A stretch of 54,117 nt of DNA from Brevibacillus porteri (GCF_003013475.1 NZ_PXZO01000036.1:1-54117), one strand, 5' to 3'; positions 35,023-43,976 are shown, counted from the first letter of the stretch. Notes: a model not told the origin generated them from the letters alone. A program made the numbers and translations.

Positions 35023-35955
35023 TCAATGGGTAACGAGCTTGCGCAGTTCATTAATACCGTGGTGGTCAGGAATTTCTTGAAATTCCTTTACTTTTGGCAG
35101 CGTAAGCAAATGTGGTTTCACCATATAGCCAGGCTTGGAAATATACACGACGTCACAGGATGCAATCAAATCAAACACTTCCGCATGGTTCGCTTCTATC
35201 GTCCGAATATCCAAGTGCGTAATGCCTGCATTGTAGAGATCATTGATCATACCCGCACCACCTCGTATGGTCGCACAGATCAATCCGATTTTCGTATTTC
35301 GTGGGTAGGCCTCCATGGCAGGGATCACCGTCGTAGGGTCCGGGATAAAATCAAGGCTAACGATCGGAGGCGCATCCTTCGGGAGTTTCAGGTTAACGGA
35401 AGGTGGGATAACGATGGCTTTGTATTGCTGCAAAAAATTTGCATCGCATTCTACCTGCTGGGAAAAATCCTCGACGGTTCTCCCTTCAACCATCACACTC
35501 GGAAGATGGTACTGTACCAAACGCATATATTCAGTGACCTCCAGTTCTGTGAACCGCAAAAAAAGAACCGGAAACTGATTGATTTCTTGCAAAACAGAGG
35601 ACAGAACGCGCGAGAATTCATCCATGGTATAGCCCATTGCTTTCAGTTTATGAATGGTTTCTTTGGCGAGTAAAGCAAGATGGATCGGGTTACGTGACAA
35701 GAGCGTGTCATTTGCACTATTGGTTACAATCGTCCCCCTCCCTTGCCGACAATCAACCAGCCCTTCTTGCTGGAGACGCAAATACACGCTGCGAACGGTG
35801 TTGTAATTGACTTTCAACTGTGCCGCCAACTCCCTTACCGTTGGCAGCTGCTCTTGGGAAGGAAGCTCACCGCTTCGAATCGAGGATGAAAATTGTTGAT
35901 ATAATTGCTCGTGATAAGATATATTGGATTCCTTTTTCAAGGTCAAAGGTAGCAT
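35023..35955 (-). CDS. GntR family transcriptional regulator with unusual effector domain
   Basis: The N-terminal winged helix (about residues 5-75) has the GntR/YhcF pattern SYHEQLYQQFSSSI, SGELPSQEQLPTVRELAAQL and NYNTVRSVYLRLQQEGLVD. A long helical linker follows. The C-terminal ~180 residues contain alternating beta strands (AIVIPPSV, IVSLDFIPD, KIGLICATIRGGAGMI, DVVYISKPG) like a periplasmic-binding-protein fold, not the common UTRA or FCD domain. The ATG at 35955 follows GAGAGGTG; the longer frame from 36051 lacks support. Targets unknown. 310 aa. Confidence 0.8.
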   Translation of the reverse strand: MLPLTLKKESNISYHEQLYQQFSSSIRSGELPSQEQLPTVRELAAQLKVNYNTVRSVYLRLQQEGLVDCRQGRGTIVTNSANDTLLSRNPIHLALLAKETIHKLKAMGYTMDEFSRVLSSVLQEINQFPVLFLRFTELEVTEYMRLVQYHLPSVMVEGRTVEDFSQQVECDANFLQQYKAIVIPPSVNLKLPKDAPPIVSLDFIPDPTTVIPAMEAYPRNTKIGLICATIRGGAGMINDLYNAGITHLDIRTIEANHAEVFDLIASCDVVYISKPGYMVKPHLLTLPKVKEFQEIPDHHGINELRKLVTH

Positions 35956-36091
35956 GTATTCACCTCTCCAAAAGTAATTGAAATGATCGTAAAGGAATTC
36001 AAAATCTATCGTCAATAGAAGGGAAAGCATGAAGCCAGTGTACCGGGTCATACTAATTCAGATGACAATTCCTTAGGAAGAAGGTGCCTTC

Positions 36092-36262
36092 GTGGGAGAA
36101 CACAGCCGTTTTCGTGAAGGAGAAAAGTCTCCGAAAAATGCCGTATACATGGAGATTGGTGAGTCTGGTGCAAGTGTGCAGAACCCGATGATCATCGAGC
36201 TTTCCAGAGGGGAAAAGTTCCCCGCTACACGAAATAAAAATCGCGTATGGACGCAAAAGTAA
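36092..36262 (+). CDS. yjzC: YjzC family small protein (56 aa)
   Basis: GTG-start gene with GAAGGTG upstream. The sequence MGEHSRFREGEKSPKNAVYM...EIGESG...V..P...ELSRGEKFP...NRVW reproduces the YjzC pattern of B. subtilis and relatives (F..G..AP..G.Y.EIGE.G). The family is soluble, about 55-65 residues, and of unknown function, found only in Bacillales. It is followed by a strong terminator. Divergent from the GntR gene across a 136-bp gap. Confidence 0.82.
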   Translation: MGEHSRFREGEKSPKNAVYMEIGESGASVQNPMIIELSRGEKFPATRNKNRVWTQK

Positions 36263-36272
36263 GGAATACAAA

Positions 36273-36310
36273 AACCAACCTGGCACCATGCACAAGGTTG
36301 GTTCTCTTTT
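36273..36310. terminator. Terminator after yjzC
   Basis: AACCAACCT and AGGTTGGTT with a short loop, then TCTCTTTTTT on the plus strand. It can also serve the acidic gene on the minus strand. Confidence 0.85.
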
Positions 36311-36313
36311 TTA

Positions 36314-36559
36314 CTAATTGTCGTCTTCGTCGTCCTCTTCCTCTTCGTCTTCTTCATCGCCACTCAAGTAAATAATGGTGACACCCAGGCTCTCCAATAA
36401 CGAAAGGACTTCTTTGTTCAACTCCTGATCCATGAGCAATCCCAGGCTTTCCACGAGCTCGAGCTCTTCCAGTTCTCCCTGTTCAGCATCCTCGATCAGT
36501 TCTATGATTTCGGTCATTCGCTTTTTTTCCAATACGGCTACGAGTTCATCTCTTGTCAT
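36314..36559 (-). CDS. Acidic small protein with sigma-1.1-like region (81 aa)
   Basis: The first ~65 residues (MTRDELVAVLEKKRMTEIIELIEDAEQ..., ending LLESLGVTIIYLSGD) have the helix pattern and closing hydrophobic strand of primary sigma factor region 1.1. A tail of 14 acidic or Asn residues follows (EEDEEEEDDEDDN). The negatively charged, free-standing form suggests a DNA mimic or RNA-polymerase-associated protein. This is inference from appearance. The gene has no partner in the same orientation. Confidence 0.62.
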   Translation of the reverse strand: MTRDELVAVLEKKRMTEIIELIEDAEQGELEELELVESLGLLMDQELNKEVLSLLESLGVTIIYLSGDEEDEEEEDDEDDN

Positions 36560-36650
36560 AAATGGTTTTACACCTCATTTTCTACTCTCTATGCTTTATA
36601 ATAGTACATAAACGATCCCTTGAAAACCAAGCAGTGAGGTGAAGATCACC

Positions 36651-37184
36651 ATGTATCCGCAACCGTATCTGGATTATTTGATCCAATTTCATGTAGAACG
36701 CGATTATTTTGAGTGTCATGAGATTCTCGAGGAGTATTGGAAAAGCGCTCCTCCACATGAGCGACAGCAAGTGTGGGTTGGTTTGATTCAAATCTCCGTC
36801 GCTCTGTATCACCAGAGACGCGGGAATCAGTCAGGTGCAATCAAAATGCTCACAAGCGCCATATCCCTTGTCAAAAAGTATCAGCTTGACGTCCAAAAGC
36901 TTGGGTTGGATAGTGACAGTCTGGCTAACCTGCTTGAAGAACGCCTGACAGAAATCCAAAATGGTCAGCCCTATCGAAGCCTGTCCCTGCCCATGTCCGA
37001 TGCTTTGAAACAGGCGTATCAAGAGGCTTGTACGATGCAAAATCACCCTGAACATCGGGATAGCGATATGCAAGACGCCTACTTGCTGAATAAGCATACC
37101 TTGAGGGATCGAAGCGATGTTTTGGCAGAACGCAAGCACCAGCTGCAAATGCGCGAAGCACGTCGAAACAACGAGTCAAACTAG
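36651..37184 (+). CDS. DUF309 domain-containing protein
   Basis: The N-terminal half carries the DUF309 signature: DYFECHEILEEYWK near residue 20-33, then VGLIQISVALYHQRRGNQSGAIKML near 43-67. The family is a small helical fold, with paralogues linked to sigma factors and sporulation, but its biochemical role is not known. The ATG at 36651 follows GAGGTGA at 8 bases, giving 177 residues. Its C-terminal basic tail (RRNNESN) overlaps the 3' end of the next gene by 4 bp on the other strand. Confidence 0.8.
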   Translation: MYPQPYLDYLIQFHVERDYFECHEILEEYWKSAPPHERQQVWVGLIQISVALYHQRRGNQSGAIKMLTSAISLVKKYQLDVQKLGLDSDSLANLLEERLTEIQNGQPYRSLSLPMSDALKQAYQEACTMQNHPEHRDSDMQDAYLLNKHTLRDRSDVLAERKHQLQMREARRNNESN

Positions 37185-37732
37185 TCTGCGTACAGCTGCA
37201 AATAACTGGCCGGGACAGCATCGCTCAAACAATAGCGCTCACCCACTCGGTAAAAGCAAATGCCGGCTTCATGGGCCCCCTTTGCATTCACAGTGACGAG
37301 GCGCAATGTGTCTGTCGGTTCTCCAATATGCTCCGGTCTTTCCGCAAGCTGCACATACTCACTGGCAATCGGCAACAGGCCGCCAGTGAGTGCTTGTTTC
37401 AATAACTTTCGATGTGTCCCGTAATAAAGAACGTCAGGTGGTACCATCTCGATGAGCTTGCTTTTTGCAATCGTGGGCAAAAATCCGTAAGTAGCTCGAA
37501 TGAGTGCTCCACCGTCCCATTCGATACTCCGCTCCGGATCGAATTCCACGACTTGATGAAGATCTTGCCTAGCTATGTATGAGCACCCTTTCAGCGTATG
37601 AAGATAGTCCAGCAACGGCTCAATCGGGGTATAACCATACGTGTCATAGTAGAGTTGAAATGCTTCACTGTTTTGCCGAAGTATACTGAGCAATCGCTTG
37701 CGCAGTCTCGTTTCTTCATGAATCGCCAGCAT
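37181..37732 (-). CDS. KptA/Tpt1-like RNA 2'-phosphotransferase homologue, degenerate active site
   Basis: Strong fold similarity to Tpt1/KptA, which removes a 2'-phosphate from RNA with NAD+. The order matches: an LSILR segment (15-19), YGYTPIEPLLDYL, DGGALIRATYG (74-83), PPDVLYYGT (98-106), GLLPIASEYVQLAER, and C-terminal GICFYRV...LSDAVPASYL. Catalytic positions differ. R19 is kept but its following His is Gln20; IRA R79 is kept but QGHS is TYGF; the GRRxG arginine is EPT (138-140); and the YHGT His is Tyr. Probable non-canonical or inactive ADP-ribose-fold protein. 183 aa. Confidence 0.75.
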   Translation of the reverse strand: MLAIHEETRLRKRLLSILRQNSEAFQLYYDTYGYTPIEPLLDYLHTLKGCSYIARQDLHQVVEFDPERSIEWDGGALIRATYGFLPTIAKSKLIEMVPPDVLYYGTHRKLLKQALTGGLLPIASEYVQLAERPEHIGEPTDTLRLVTVNAKGAHEAGICFYRVGERYCLSDAVPASYLQLYAD

Positions 37733-37753
37733 CCGTTTCGCCCTCCTATCCGG

Positions 37754-38434
37754 TCAATAAATCCAGAGAACCACAGCTAGTGCGAGACCCAAATCCGCGA
37801 ACAAATGACTAATCCAGTTTGGGTAAATCGAAGGAAACATTCCTTTCATCCATCCCCAAATCAGCCCTGCTCCAAAAACCATCGACGTAATGAACAAGCC
37901 GTTTCGAAAACCAAAGAGGATCGAAGAGATAATCAGGTGATATAAGGAATAAAAAAAGCTGGAAAGAAAAATGGACATCAAGCGGGATAAGGATGCGCGC
38001 AACCGCTGCAATACGAAGCCTCGCCAGAACAACTCTTCCAGCAGCGAGTTAATGAAAACGAGGTAGAACGAAAAACCCCAAATCCAGCGGCGTTCAATCC
38101 CCCATGTCTCCATACCTGTTCGAACGGCTTCAGGTCTTCCCGGTTCCTGCAGGAGCAACCAAAGCCCTGCCAGCACTCCTGTCAACATAAGAGCGCCAAA
38201 TGCCAGTCCGTATAAAGTACCCTGCCATTCAAAACTTCCCCACGCTAAACGCCAGTGCCTTCGCAAATCTCCTTCCCACCATCCGTGAATGACGGGGATA
38301 CAGATGCAAACGAGCACATGAAAAGAAAAGAACGTGACAATGACGCTATGCTTTTCCACCAATCCGTAAAAGATCGTGAGTGTCGCAGCAAATCCATACA
38401 CGATCAACAGTAGCAACGTTCGTTTTCGCGCCAT
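37754..38434 (-). CDS. CPBP family intramembrane metalloprotease
   Basis: Membrane protein of 226 residues with about six to eight hydrophobic segments. The ABI/CPBP motifs are present: EELFWRGF with EExxxR at 133-138, FYSLYH at 161-166, and H210 with D214 at the fourth position. In Bacillales this family includes bacteriocin-immunity and prenyl-cleaving proteases, but the substrate here is unknown. It is 21 bp downstream of nothing obvious; the KptA-like gene follows 22 bp later on the same strand. Confidence 0.83.
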   Translation of the reverse strand: MARKRTLLLLIVYGFAATLTIFYGLVEKHSVIVTFFSFHVLVCICIPVIHGWWEGDLRRHWRLAWGSFEWQGTLYGLAFGALMLTGVLAGLWLLLQEPGRPEAVRTGMETWGIERRWIWGFSFYLVFINSLLEELFWRGFVLQRLRASLSRLMSIFLSSFFYSLYHLIISSILFGFRNGLFITSMVFGAGLIWGWMKGMFPSIYPNWISHLFADLGLALAVVLWIY

Positions 38435-38628
38435 TTACGAATAGCTCCTTTTGGGCGTAATGGCCGCAGTATTGTGTTAGTTTGTCCGTTATGAATACGA
38501 AGAATACCCACAAAGACAATAAATATACAAGCGTTTGCATGAATGCTATACTTGAGAAATCGCTTTTTATCAAATGAATGGATCGGTTCAAATTTTTACC
38601 TATCTAACAAATGTTTGGAGTGGCTCTC

Positions 38629-39828
38629 ATGTTATGGCGTAATCGTACCTTTCTGCTTTTAATGAGCGGAGAGATCGTCGCGGGAGCGGGCATGTGGATT
38701 TCGATTATTGCCAATCTTGCGTTCATGCAGAAACTCGTTCCTTCTGATACGGTGAAGGGCTTGATTCTGATGTGTGGGTTGGTGGTAAGCATCCTCCTCG
38801 CCCCTAAAGCGGGTGTGGTAATTGACATGTACGACAAAGGCAAGATCATGCTGTTTGCCAGCCTGGTCCGAACACTCAGCCCCGTCTTCATGTTCCCGGC
38901 TCTTGCAAACGATTCTCTTCTGTGGATGATCGTATCTTTGATCGTGATGCAATGCTCTGCTGCATTTTATTTTCCGACCGTGCAGGCTTCCTTGCCAGCC
39001 ATCCTTTCCCAGGACGAGTTACTCAAGGCGAACAGCGCATATCTGAATATCTCTACCCTCTCGCGCATTGGAGGAACAGCAATCGGCGGTATACTCGTTG
39101 CCTCCATGGACCTGTCCATGCTGTATGTGTGCTCCATCATCGCGTACGCTGTACTCGCTGTCGTCACACTCTTTCTCCGCATTCCGCAAGTGACTTCTCG
39201 GAAAATTCAGGAAAAAGTAGAGTTTCGCGAAGTACTGACGATCTCGCGACAGGACCCGGCCTTGTTTGTCGGCTTGATTAATAACGGGTTGATCACCTTG
39301 TTCCTTGGCGGTCTGAACCTGATGATCTTGAACTTTAGCGAGCTACAACAGGAACCTCAGCTCATGGGATGGATCTATGCAGCAGAAGGAATCAGCATTT
39401 TGATTGGGGGACTCTTGGCAAAACGTTGGATTGGCAGCAGAAACCTCGTGGCAGCGTCCACCATCATGCTCTTTTTCTTCGCGCTGTCCCAGTTTGGCAT
39501 GTCATTCGCCGATAACAAATTCATGGTGCTCGCTTCCTTCTCCATGTTCGGCTTTGTCGTTGCTTTCTTCTTCCCGGTCACCGCAACGATTTTCCAGAAG
39601 CGTCTACCTCCACACCAGCAAGGGCGATTCTTTTCTTTTAAAAGCATGCTGGATCGTGGATTCTTCTTGTTGGCTCTCGCGATTACAGGAGTTGGGCTGG
39701 ACCTTCTCGGCATTAGCGGCTACCTCCTCTTCATCGGCTCGGTGACAGTGCTCTTTGGCTTATTGACTTTCTTCTACAGTAAAAAGCATAAGCTGGATGT
39801 ACGCTCCCACGATGAAGCAGCTGCCTAG
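38629..39828 (+). CDS. MFS transporter
   Basis: Major facilitator, about 399 residues, with twelve hydrophobic segments. N-terminal MLWRNRTFLLLMSGEIVAG and the loop after the second helix (AGVVIDMYDKGKIMLFASLVR) follow the MFS drug or macrolide-efflux (MFS_3-like) pattern. The ATG at 38629 follows GGAG at 8 bases; the longer frame from 38611 lacks support. Efflux is the likely role. No regulator is adjacent on the same strand. Confidence 0.85.
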   Translation: MLWRNRTFLLLMSGEIVAGAGMWISIIANLAFMQKLVPSDTVKGLILMCGLVVSILLAPKAGVVIDMYDKGKIMLFASLVRTLSPVFMFPALANDSLLWMIVSLIVMQCSAAFYFPTVQASLPAILSQDELLKANSAYLNISTLSRIGGTAIGGILVASMDLSMLYVCSIIAYAVLAVVTLFLRIPQVTSRKIQEKVEFREVLTISRQDPALFVGLINNGLITLFLGGLNLMILNFSELQQEPQLMGWIYAAEGISILIGGLLAKRWIGSRNLVAASTIMLFFFALSQFGMSFADNKFMVLASFSMFGFVVAFFFPVTATIFQKRLPPHQQGRFFSFKSMLDRGFFLLALAITGVGLDLLGISGYLLFIGSVTVLFGLLTFFYSKKHKLDVRSHDEAAA

Positions 39829-39924
39829 AATCGGAATGTAACGGACATGACAAACGCTTTCCCACTGACCATGCTTTGGTGTACACTAGTGAAAGTATGT
39901 TGAACCTTATGGAGGCGTTTTTCC

Positions 39925-40404
39925 ATGCAGATACTTTCCTCTCCCGTTTTGGGAATCCTGCTGCCTCTCGTGATGGCTATTGCAGTGATCTTTGTGAGAA
40001 TGCGTCGGCAAAAAAAGCCGGCTTCTGCAAAAAGCATTATTTTGCCACCTTTCTTTATGGCGACAGGGTTTGCAATGTTTTTGTTCCCGGAGGCGCAATT
40101 ACCGCCCAAGTTTGATATTGCAGCCTTTGTGGTTGGGCTTATCTTTTCGATTCCGTTGATTATGACGTCACGCTTCGAAATCATTGGGCAAGATGTGTAT
40201 TTGAAACGGTCCCGTGCGTTTTTCTTCATTTTGTCCGGACTGTTGGTCATCCGACTGATTATTAAACTGATGATCAATGATAGCTTTACACCGATTCAGA
40301 CGGGTGGGCTGTTCTTCTTGCTCGCATTCGGTATGCTCGTACCTTGGCGTATCGCGATGCTGGTGATGTACCGGAATTTAACTAAAAAGACGTTTGGCAC
40401 CTAG
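39925..40404 (+). CDS. ccdC: CcdC family membrane protein
   Basis: CcdC of B. subtilis belongs to the cytochrome c biogenesis locus, although its role is undefined. This 159-residue protein has five hydrophobic segments. The family pattern is visible as RRQKKPASAKSIILPPFFMATGFAMFLFPE, FDIAAFVVGLIFSIPLIMTSRFEI and YLKRSRAFFFIL. GGAGG precedes the ATG, and a terminator follows at once. It is a single gene, not next to ccdA. Confidence 0.87.
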   Translation: MQILSSPVLGILLPLVMAIAVIFVRMRRQKKPASAKSIILPPFFMATGFAMFLFPEAQLPPKFDIAAFVVGLIFSIPLIMTSRFEIIGQDVYLKRSRAFFFILSGLLVIRLIIKLMINDSFTPIQTGGLFFLLAFGMLVPWRIAMLVMYRNLTKKTFGT

Positions 40405-40405
40405 T

Positions 40406-40439
40406 AAAAAAACCACCTCCAATCGAGGTGGTTTTTTTC
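40406..40439 (+). terminator. Terminator after ccdC
   Basis: AAAACCACCTC, loop CAATC, GAGGTGGTTTTTTT. Perfect stem with T-run. Confidence 0.9.
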
Positions 40440-40518
40440 TCAAAACGCTACATAAAACGGATGCTCTTCTTCTCGTAAACACAACTCAATCCGTTTGCAG
40501 AGGCTCTCTTCTAAACGA

Positions 40519-41334
40519 CTATTCCAGCGCTACTAGAAAGTAAGATCCTCCATCAATCTTATACTCGCTATTCTTGCTTGCTCCTTCCAGCCTCGCAAAA
40601 AACGGTCGTTGCCCGCGATTTTTCCATGCAGTCTGCGCCAATCCCTCTTCCGTCGGTTGGCAAAGCACTACATTTCCACCCGGAAGTTCAAATGCTTGGC
40701 AGATGGCCCCCAGTTCTTTATCGTGAAATTTTTCGCTCTTCTTCCATCCAAACCAGCTTTGCCAACGTGCTGTTGCTTCATCCAGATCGTTTACTGCATA
40801 GCCTACTGACTGGAGATGCGCTGCACCGTTCGGATGTGCGCCAATGATGCCACGATTTGTCAAATCTTCAATTCTCTCCTCATCCGTTTGCGACCATTCA
40901 ATGAGAAATGGCGGTAGAAGAGCACTATCTGCATCTTCGAGGAACAGCATCCGCCACTGAAGCGTCGTGCCATCATCACGCGTACGACTTCCCGCAACTG
41001 GTCCAGTAACCTGCAAACCTTGGCCTCGCAGGCGCTCTGCCCACGCATCCATCTCGTTGGTCCGAAGCGCAATTTGACCAAATCCTTCTCCCTTCGCTTC
41101 ATCCTCGATACATTGACGTACGAGCGGATTATCTGATTGTCGAGCAAGCTCCTTGTGTTCAACCGCCAAAAATTCAACATAAGAAAGCCCGAAATAACTA
41201 AGGCTATTCCATGTCCCCCAAGACGCGTGACGCCCTCCAGCTACCGCATGAAAACCCGCTTGGCAAAATTGTTCCGATGCTTCCTGTGGAGTTCGCTGTA
41301 CAAAATGAACCAAATGATCAAAAGTTAATCGCAC
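40519..41334 (-). CDS. VOC family protein (glyoxalase-like domain)
   Basis: Member of the vicinal-oxygen-chelate superfamily. Numbered from the GTG at 41334 (271 aa, with AAGAGGCG upstream), a first module starts LTFDHLVHFVQ with GGRHASWGTWNSLSYF near 35, which supplies the metal-type His. A second module near 150-190 contains GAAHLQSVGYAVNDLDEATARWQSWF. Similar proteins are called glyoxalase-like domain proteins; the substrate is unknown. It lies divergent from the capA-like gene at 41412. Confidence 0.82.
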   Translation of the reverse strand: MRLTFDHLVHFVQRTPQEASEQFCQAGFHAVAGGRHASWGTWNSLSYFGLSYVEFLAVEHKELARQSDNPLVRQCIEDEAKGEGFGQIALRTNEMDAWAERLRGQGLQVTGPVAGSRTRDDGTTLQWRMLFLEDADSALLPPFLIEWSQTDEERIEDLTNRGIIGAHPNGAAHLQSVGYAVNDLDEATARWQSWFGWKKSEKFHDKELGAICQAFELPGGNVVLCQPTEEGLAQTAWKNRGQRPFFARLEGASKNSEYKIDGGSYFLVALE

Positions 41335-41411
41335 CTTTTTTCGCCTCTTTTCGTAATACTTATAGGATATCAAAATTCATTTATGTAAGGATAGAAGGAC
41401 AAGGGGGAAAA

Positions 41412-42581
41412 ATGAACGAGACCAGATCAAGCCGGGTAAAAGCTCGGCGCAAGAAATCACGTAAAACATGGGTACGTGTTGGAAAGAACACGCTCCTATT
41501 TAGCGTATTGGCCATCTTCGTCGTCGGAACCTACTACTTATTCCAAACTGCCATGGATGGAAAACATGCCAACCCGAACGAGCAGCCTGCTCCTGACAAT
41601 ACTGTGAACCAAAAGACCTCTGTGCAGCTCACCTTTGTCGGTGACATCATGATGTCAGGGAATGTAGAGAAAACCTTACTCGCAAACAGCTATGACTACC
41701 CATTCAAGCATGTAAGCTCACTCTTTTTGCAAGATGATATCACGATTGCCAATTTGGAGACGCCGATCACCGCCACAGGTGTTGCCGCACAGAACAAGGC
41801 GTATGTCTACAAGTCGTCGCCACTTGCTGTTCCTGCCATGAAAAACGCAGGGATTGATGTGGTGAATCTCGCCAATAATCACTCCATGGATCAAGGAGTT
41901 CCGGGATTGCTCGATACTTTTGACGCTTTGGACAAGAACCAGATTGAATACGTCGGCGCTGGAAAGGATGCCAAACGTGCCTATTCCCCTGTATTCATAG
42001 AAAAGAACGGCATCAAGATCGCGATTCTCGGCTTCAGCAGGGTCATTCCCGAAACAAGCTGGTTTGCAGGGGATTCCCAGCCAGGTATGGCCGCTTCCTA
42101 TGATCCTACGCAAGCAGTGAAAGCGATCCAAGATGCGAACCACCAAGCGGATCTCGTCGTGGTGATTGCACACTGGGGCAAGGAACGCTTCGATTATCCT
42201 GTCGATCATCAAGAAGAGTTGTCTCGTGCCTACATCGATGCTGGTGCAGATTTGATTGTCGGCGGTCATCCACACGTACTTCAAGGCTTTGAACGATACA
42301 ACGACAAATGGATTGCGTATAGTCTAGGCAATTTCATTTTCACACGATCAAGCGAACCCAAGACTTGGGAAACGATGGTTCTGCAAGCAAACTGTACGAA
42401 AAGCGGTGATTGTGAGCTGACGATGCTTCCGTTTCACGCAGAATTGGGACAAGCTGTACCCATGAATGAAAGCAACGGCGCTGCCCTGCTAAAACGTATT
42501 GAATCCATTTCTGAGAGTGTCGACATACAAAGTGACGGGCGTGTACAGCCGCGCGCAAAAGCGGTGGAGACTGCCCCCTGA
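41412..42581 (+). CDS. CapA family protein (poly-gamma-glutamate capsule synthesis-like)
   Basis: Membrane-anchored metallophosphatase-like protein of 389 residues. A basic N-terminus is followed by one hydrophobic helix (TLLFSVLAIFVVGTYYLF, about 27-45). The extracytoplasmic domain has FVGDIMMSGNVE, NLETPITATG, VNLANNHSMDQGVPGL and GGHPHVLQGFE, the metal-binding motifs of CapA/PgsA proteins. The ATG at 41412 has AAGGGGGA upstream; the open frame from 41211 is not supported. No capB or capC is nearby, so a polyglutamate role is uncertain. Confidence 0.88.
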   Translation: MNETRSSRVKARRKKSRKTWVRVGKNTLLFSVLAIFVVGTYYLFQTAMDGKHANPNEQPAPDNTVNQKTSVQLTFVGDIMMSGNVEKTLLANSYDYPFKHVSSLFLQDDITIANLETPITATGVAAQNKAYVYKSSPLAVPAMKNAGIDVVNLANNHSMDQGVPGLLDTFDALDKNQIEYVGAGKDAKRAYSPVFIEKNGIKIAILGFSRVIPETSWFAGDSQPGMAASYDPTQAVKAIQDANHQADLVVVIAHWGKERFDYPVDHQEELSRAYIDAGADLIVGGHPHVLQGFERYNDKWIAYSLGNFIFTRSSEPKTWETMVLQANCTKSGDCELTMLPFHAELGQAVPMNESNGAALLKRIESISESVDIQSDGRVQPRAKAVETAP

Positions 42582-42585
42582 CAAA

Positions 42586-42625
42586 AGAAGCCGTGTTTCC
42601 AGGTAACTAGAAATACGGCTTTTCT
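42586..42625 (+). terminator. Terminator after capA-like gene
   Basis: AAGCCGT-GTTTC and GAAA-ACGGCTT with a loop of about 11 nt, followed by TTTTC on the plus strand. It may also serve hom on the minus strand. Confidence 0.75.
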
Positions 42626-42643
42626 TCTTATTTTTCCTCTTAC

Positions 42644-43909
42644 TTACGCAGATTCGATAATGGGGAAGCAACGCACTTCTAAGCCAAAATCATTTTTCAA
42701 TAGGGACTCGTGCTCTTTACTGATTCCTGTCACGATCAAACCTGCACGCAATACGCCCCCCAAGTCGAATTGGACTTTTAGTTTATGCACGTTGACTCCT
42801 GCCTGCTGAAGGAAATGCAAGACACGATCTGGCGTAGCAGTATGACATGAGCCCTCTAGATAACACAGGACGCGTTCCTCCGAGTCCACCGTGACTCCTG
42901 CTTTGTCAGCCGTTTTTTCTTTCCAAGTAGGATGCGGTGTGAATGGCTGTGTCAATAAATAGGCCAAATCCTCTACGACTGCACTTGCTGTAGGGAGCTC
43001 TCCTGCCCCTCTTCCTGTAAACAACAAGTCTCCCACGATGTTGCCCGATAGCTGCACAGCATTAAACGCGTCGTGGATTTGCGCCAACGGATGACTCAGC
43101 TGAAGCATGGTTGGTTCAACAGATAGGCGAATTCCTTGTTCAGCTTGATAGGCCTGCGCGATGAGCTTGATCCGGTACCCCAGCTCACTCGCAATCCGAA
43201 TGTGACCCGCTGATAAATCTGAAATCCCTTTACGAACAACATCTGCTAGCGGCAGCGATTCTCCATAAACAAGCTGTGCCAGGATGTACAACTTGTACAT
43301 AGCGTCAAAGCCTTCTACATCCGAACGAGGGTCTGCTTCCGCATAGCCCAACTCCTGCGCTTGCTTGAGCACCTCCTGATAAGAGAGTTGTTCTGCCTCC
43401 ATCTTCGTCAAAATGAAGTTCGTTGTTCCGTTGAGAATACCGCGAACACCTTGGATATCGTTCGTGCGAAGGAACTGCCGGAGCACGCTCAAGATCGGGA
43501 TGCCCCCTGCCACACTCGCTTCATAGGCCAGATGAACTTGATGCTGATTTGCCAAATCGACTAGCTCCGTTCCTTTTTTCGCCAGTAGCTCTTTGTTGGC
43601 AGTTACTACATGGCAGCCCTTTTCGATCAAAGCACGTACGTAGTCATAGGTAGGTTCTACACCGCCCATGACCTCCACTACGATATCCACATCGCTTCTC
43701 AATACTTCCTCAAAGTCAGTTGTCAGTAAAGCCGGGTCGACGTGAACCGCCCGCTCTTTTTCCGAGTCACGCACCAAGGCCTTGACGATCTCAATTCGTT
43801 TTCCCAGACGAGAAGCCAGCTTCTCCTGTTGCGAACGGATCGTTTTGATTACGCCTCCACCGACTGTTCCCAATCCCAATAATCCCACGCGTACCACTTC
43901 TGCACTCAT
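42644..43909 (-). CDS. hom: Homoserine dehydrogenase
   Basis: NAD(P)H-dependent reductase converting aspartate semialdehyde to homoserine, the branch point to threonine and methionine. The 421 residues have Rossmann GLLGLGTVGGGV near 10, TANKELLAKKG near 100, NGTTNFILTKM near 160, AEADPRSDVEGFDA near 185 and a C-terminal ACT-like domain from about 345. The ATG at 43909 follows GGGGTGG. The gene is controlled by tandem SAM-I riboswitches, so it responds to methionine or SAM status, not only to threonine. Confidence 0.95.
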   Translation of the reverse strand: MSAEVVRVGLLGLGTVGGGVIKTIRSQQEKLASRLGKRIEIVKALVRDSEKERAVHVDPALLTTDFEEVLRSDVDIVVEVMGGVEPTYDYVRALIEKGCHVVTANKELLAKKGTELVDLANQHQVHLAYEASVAGGIPILSVLRQFLRTNDIQGVRGILNGTTNFILTKMEAEQLSYQEVLKQAQELGYAEADPRSDVEGFDAMYKLYILAQLVYGESLPLADVVRKGISDLSAGHIRIASELGYRIKLIAQAYQAEQGIRLSVEPTMLQLSHPLAQIHDAFNAVQLSGNIVGDLLFTGRGAGELPTASAVVEDLAYLLTQPFTPHPTWKEKTADKAGVTVDSEERVLCYLEGSCHTATPDRVLHFLQQAGVNVHKLKVQFDLGGVLRAGLIVTGISKEHESLLKNDFGLEVRCFPIIESA

Positions 43910-43939
43910 CCTGACCACCCCATACCCCGAATTTTAGAT

Positions 43940-43976
43940 AAAAAGAAAAGCCATCTTCGATAAGAAGAAGGCTTGT
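43940..43976 (-). terminator. Riboswitch-linked terminator, promoter-distal S-box
   Basis: AAGCCTTCTTC, loop TTATC, GAAGATGGCTT, then TTTTCTTTTT, directly upstream of hom. It would form when the distal S-box aptamer binds SAM. Confidence 0.82.
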
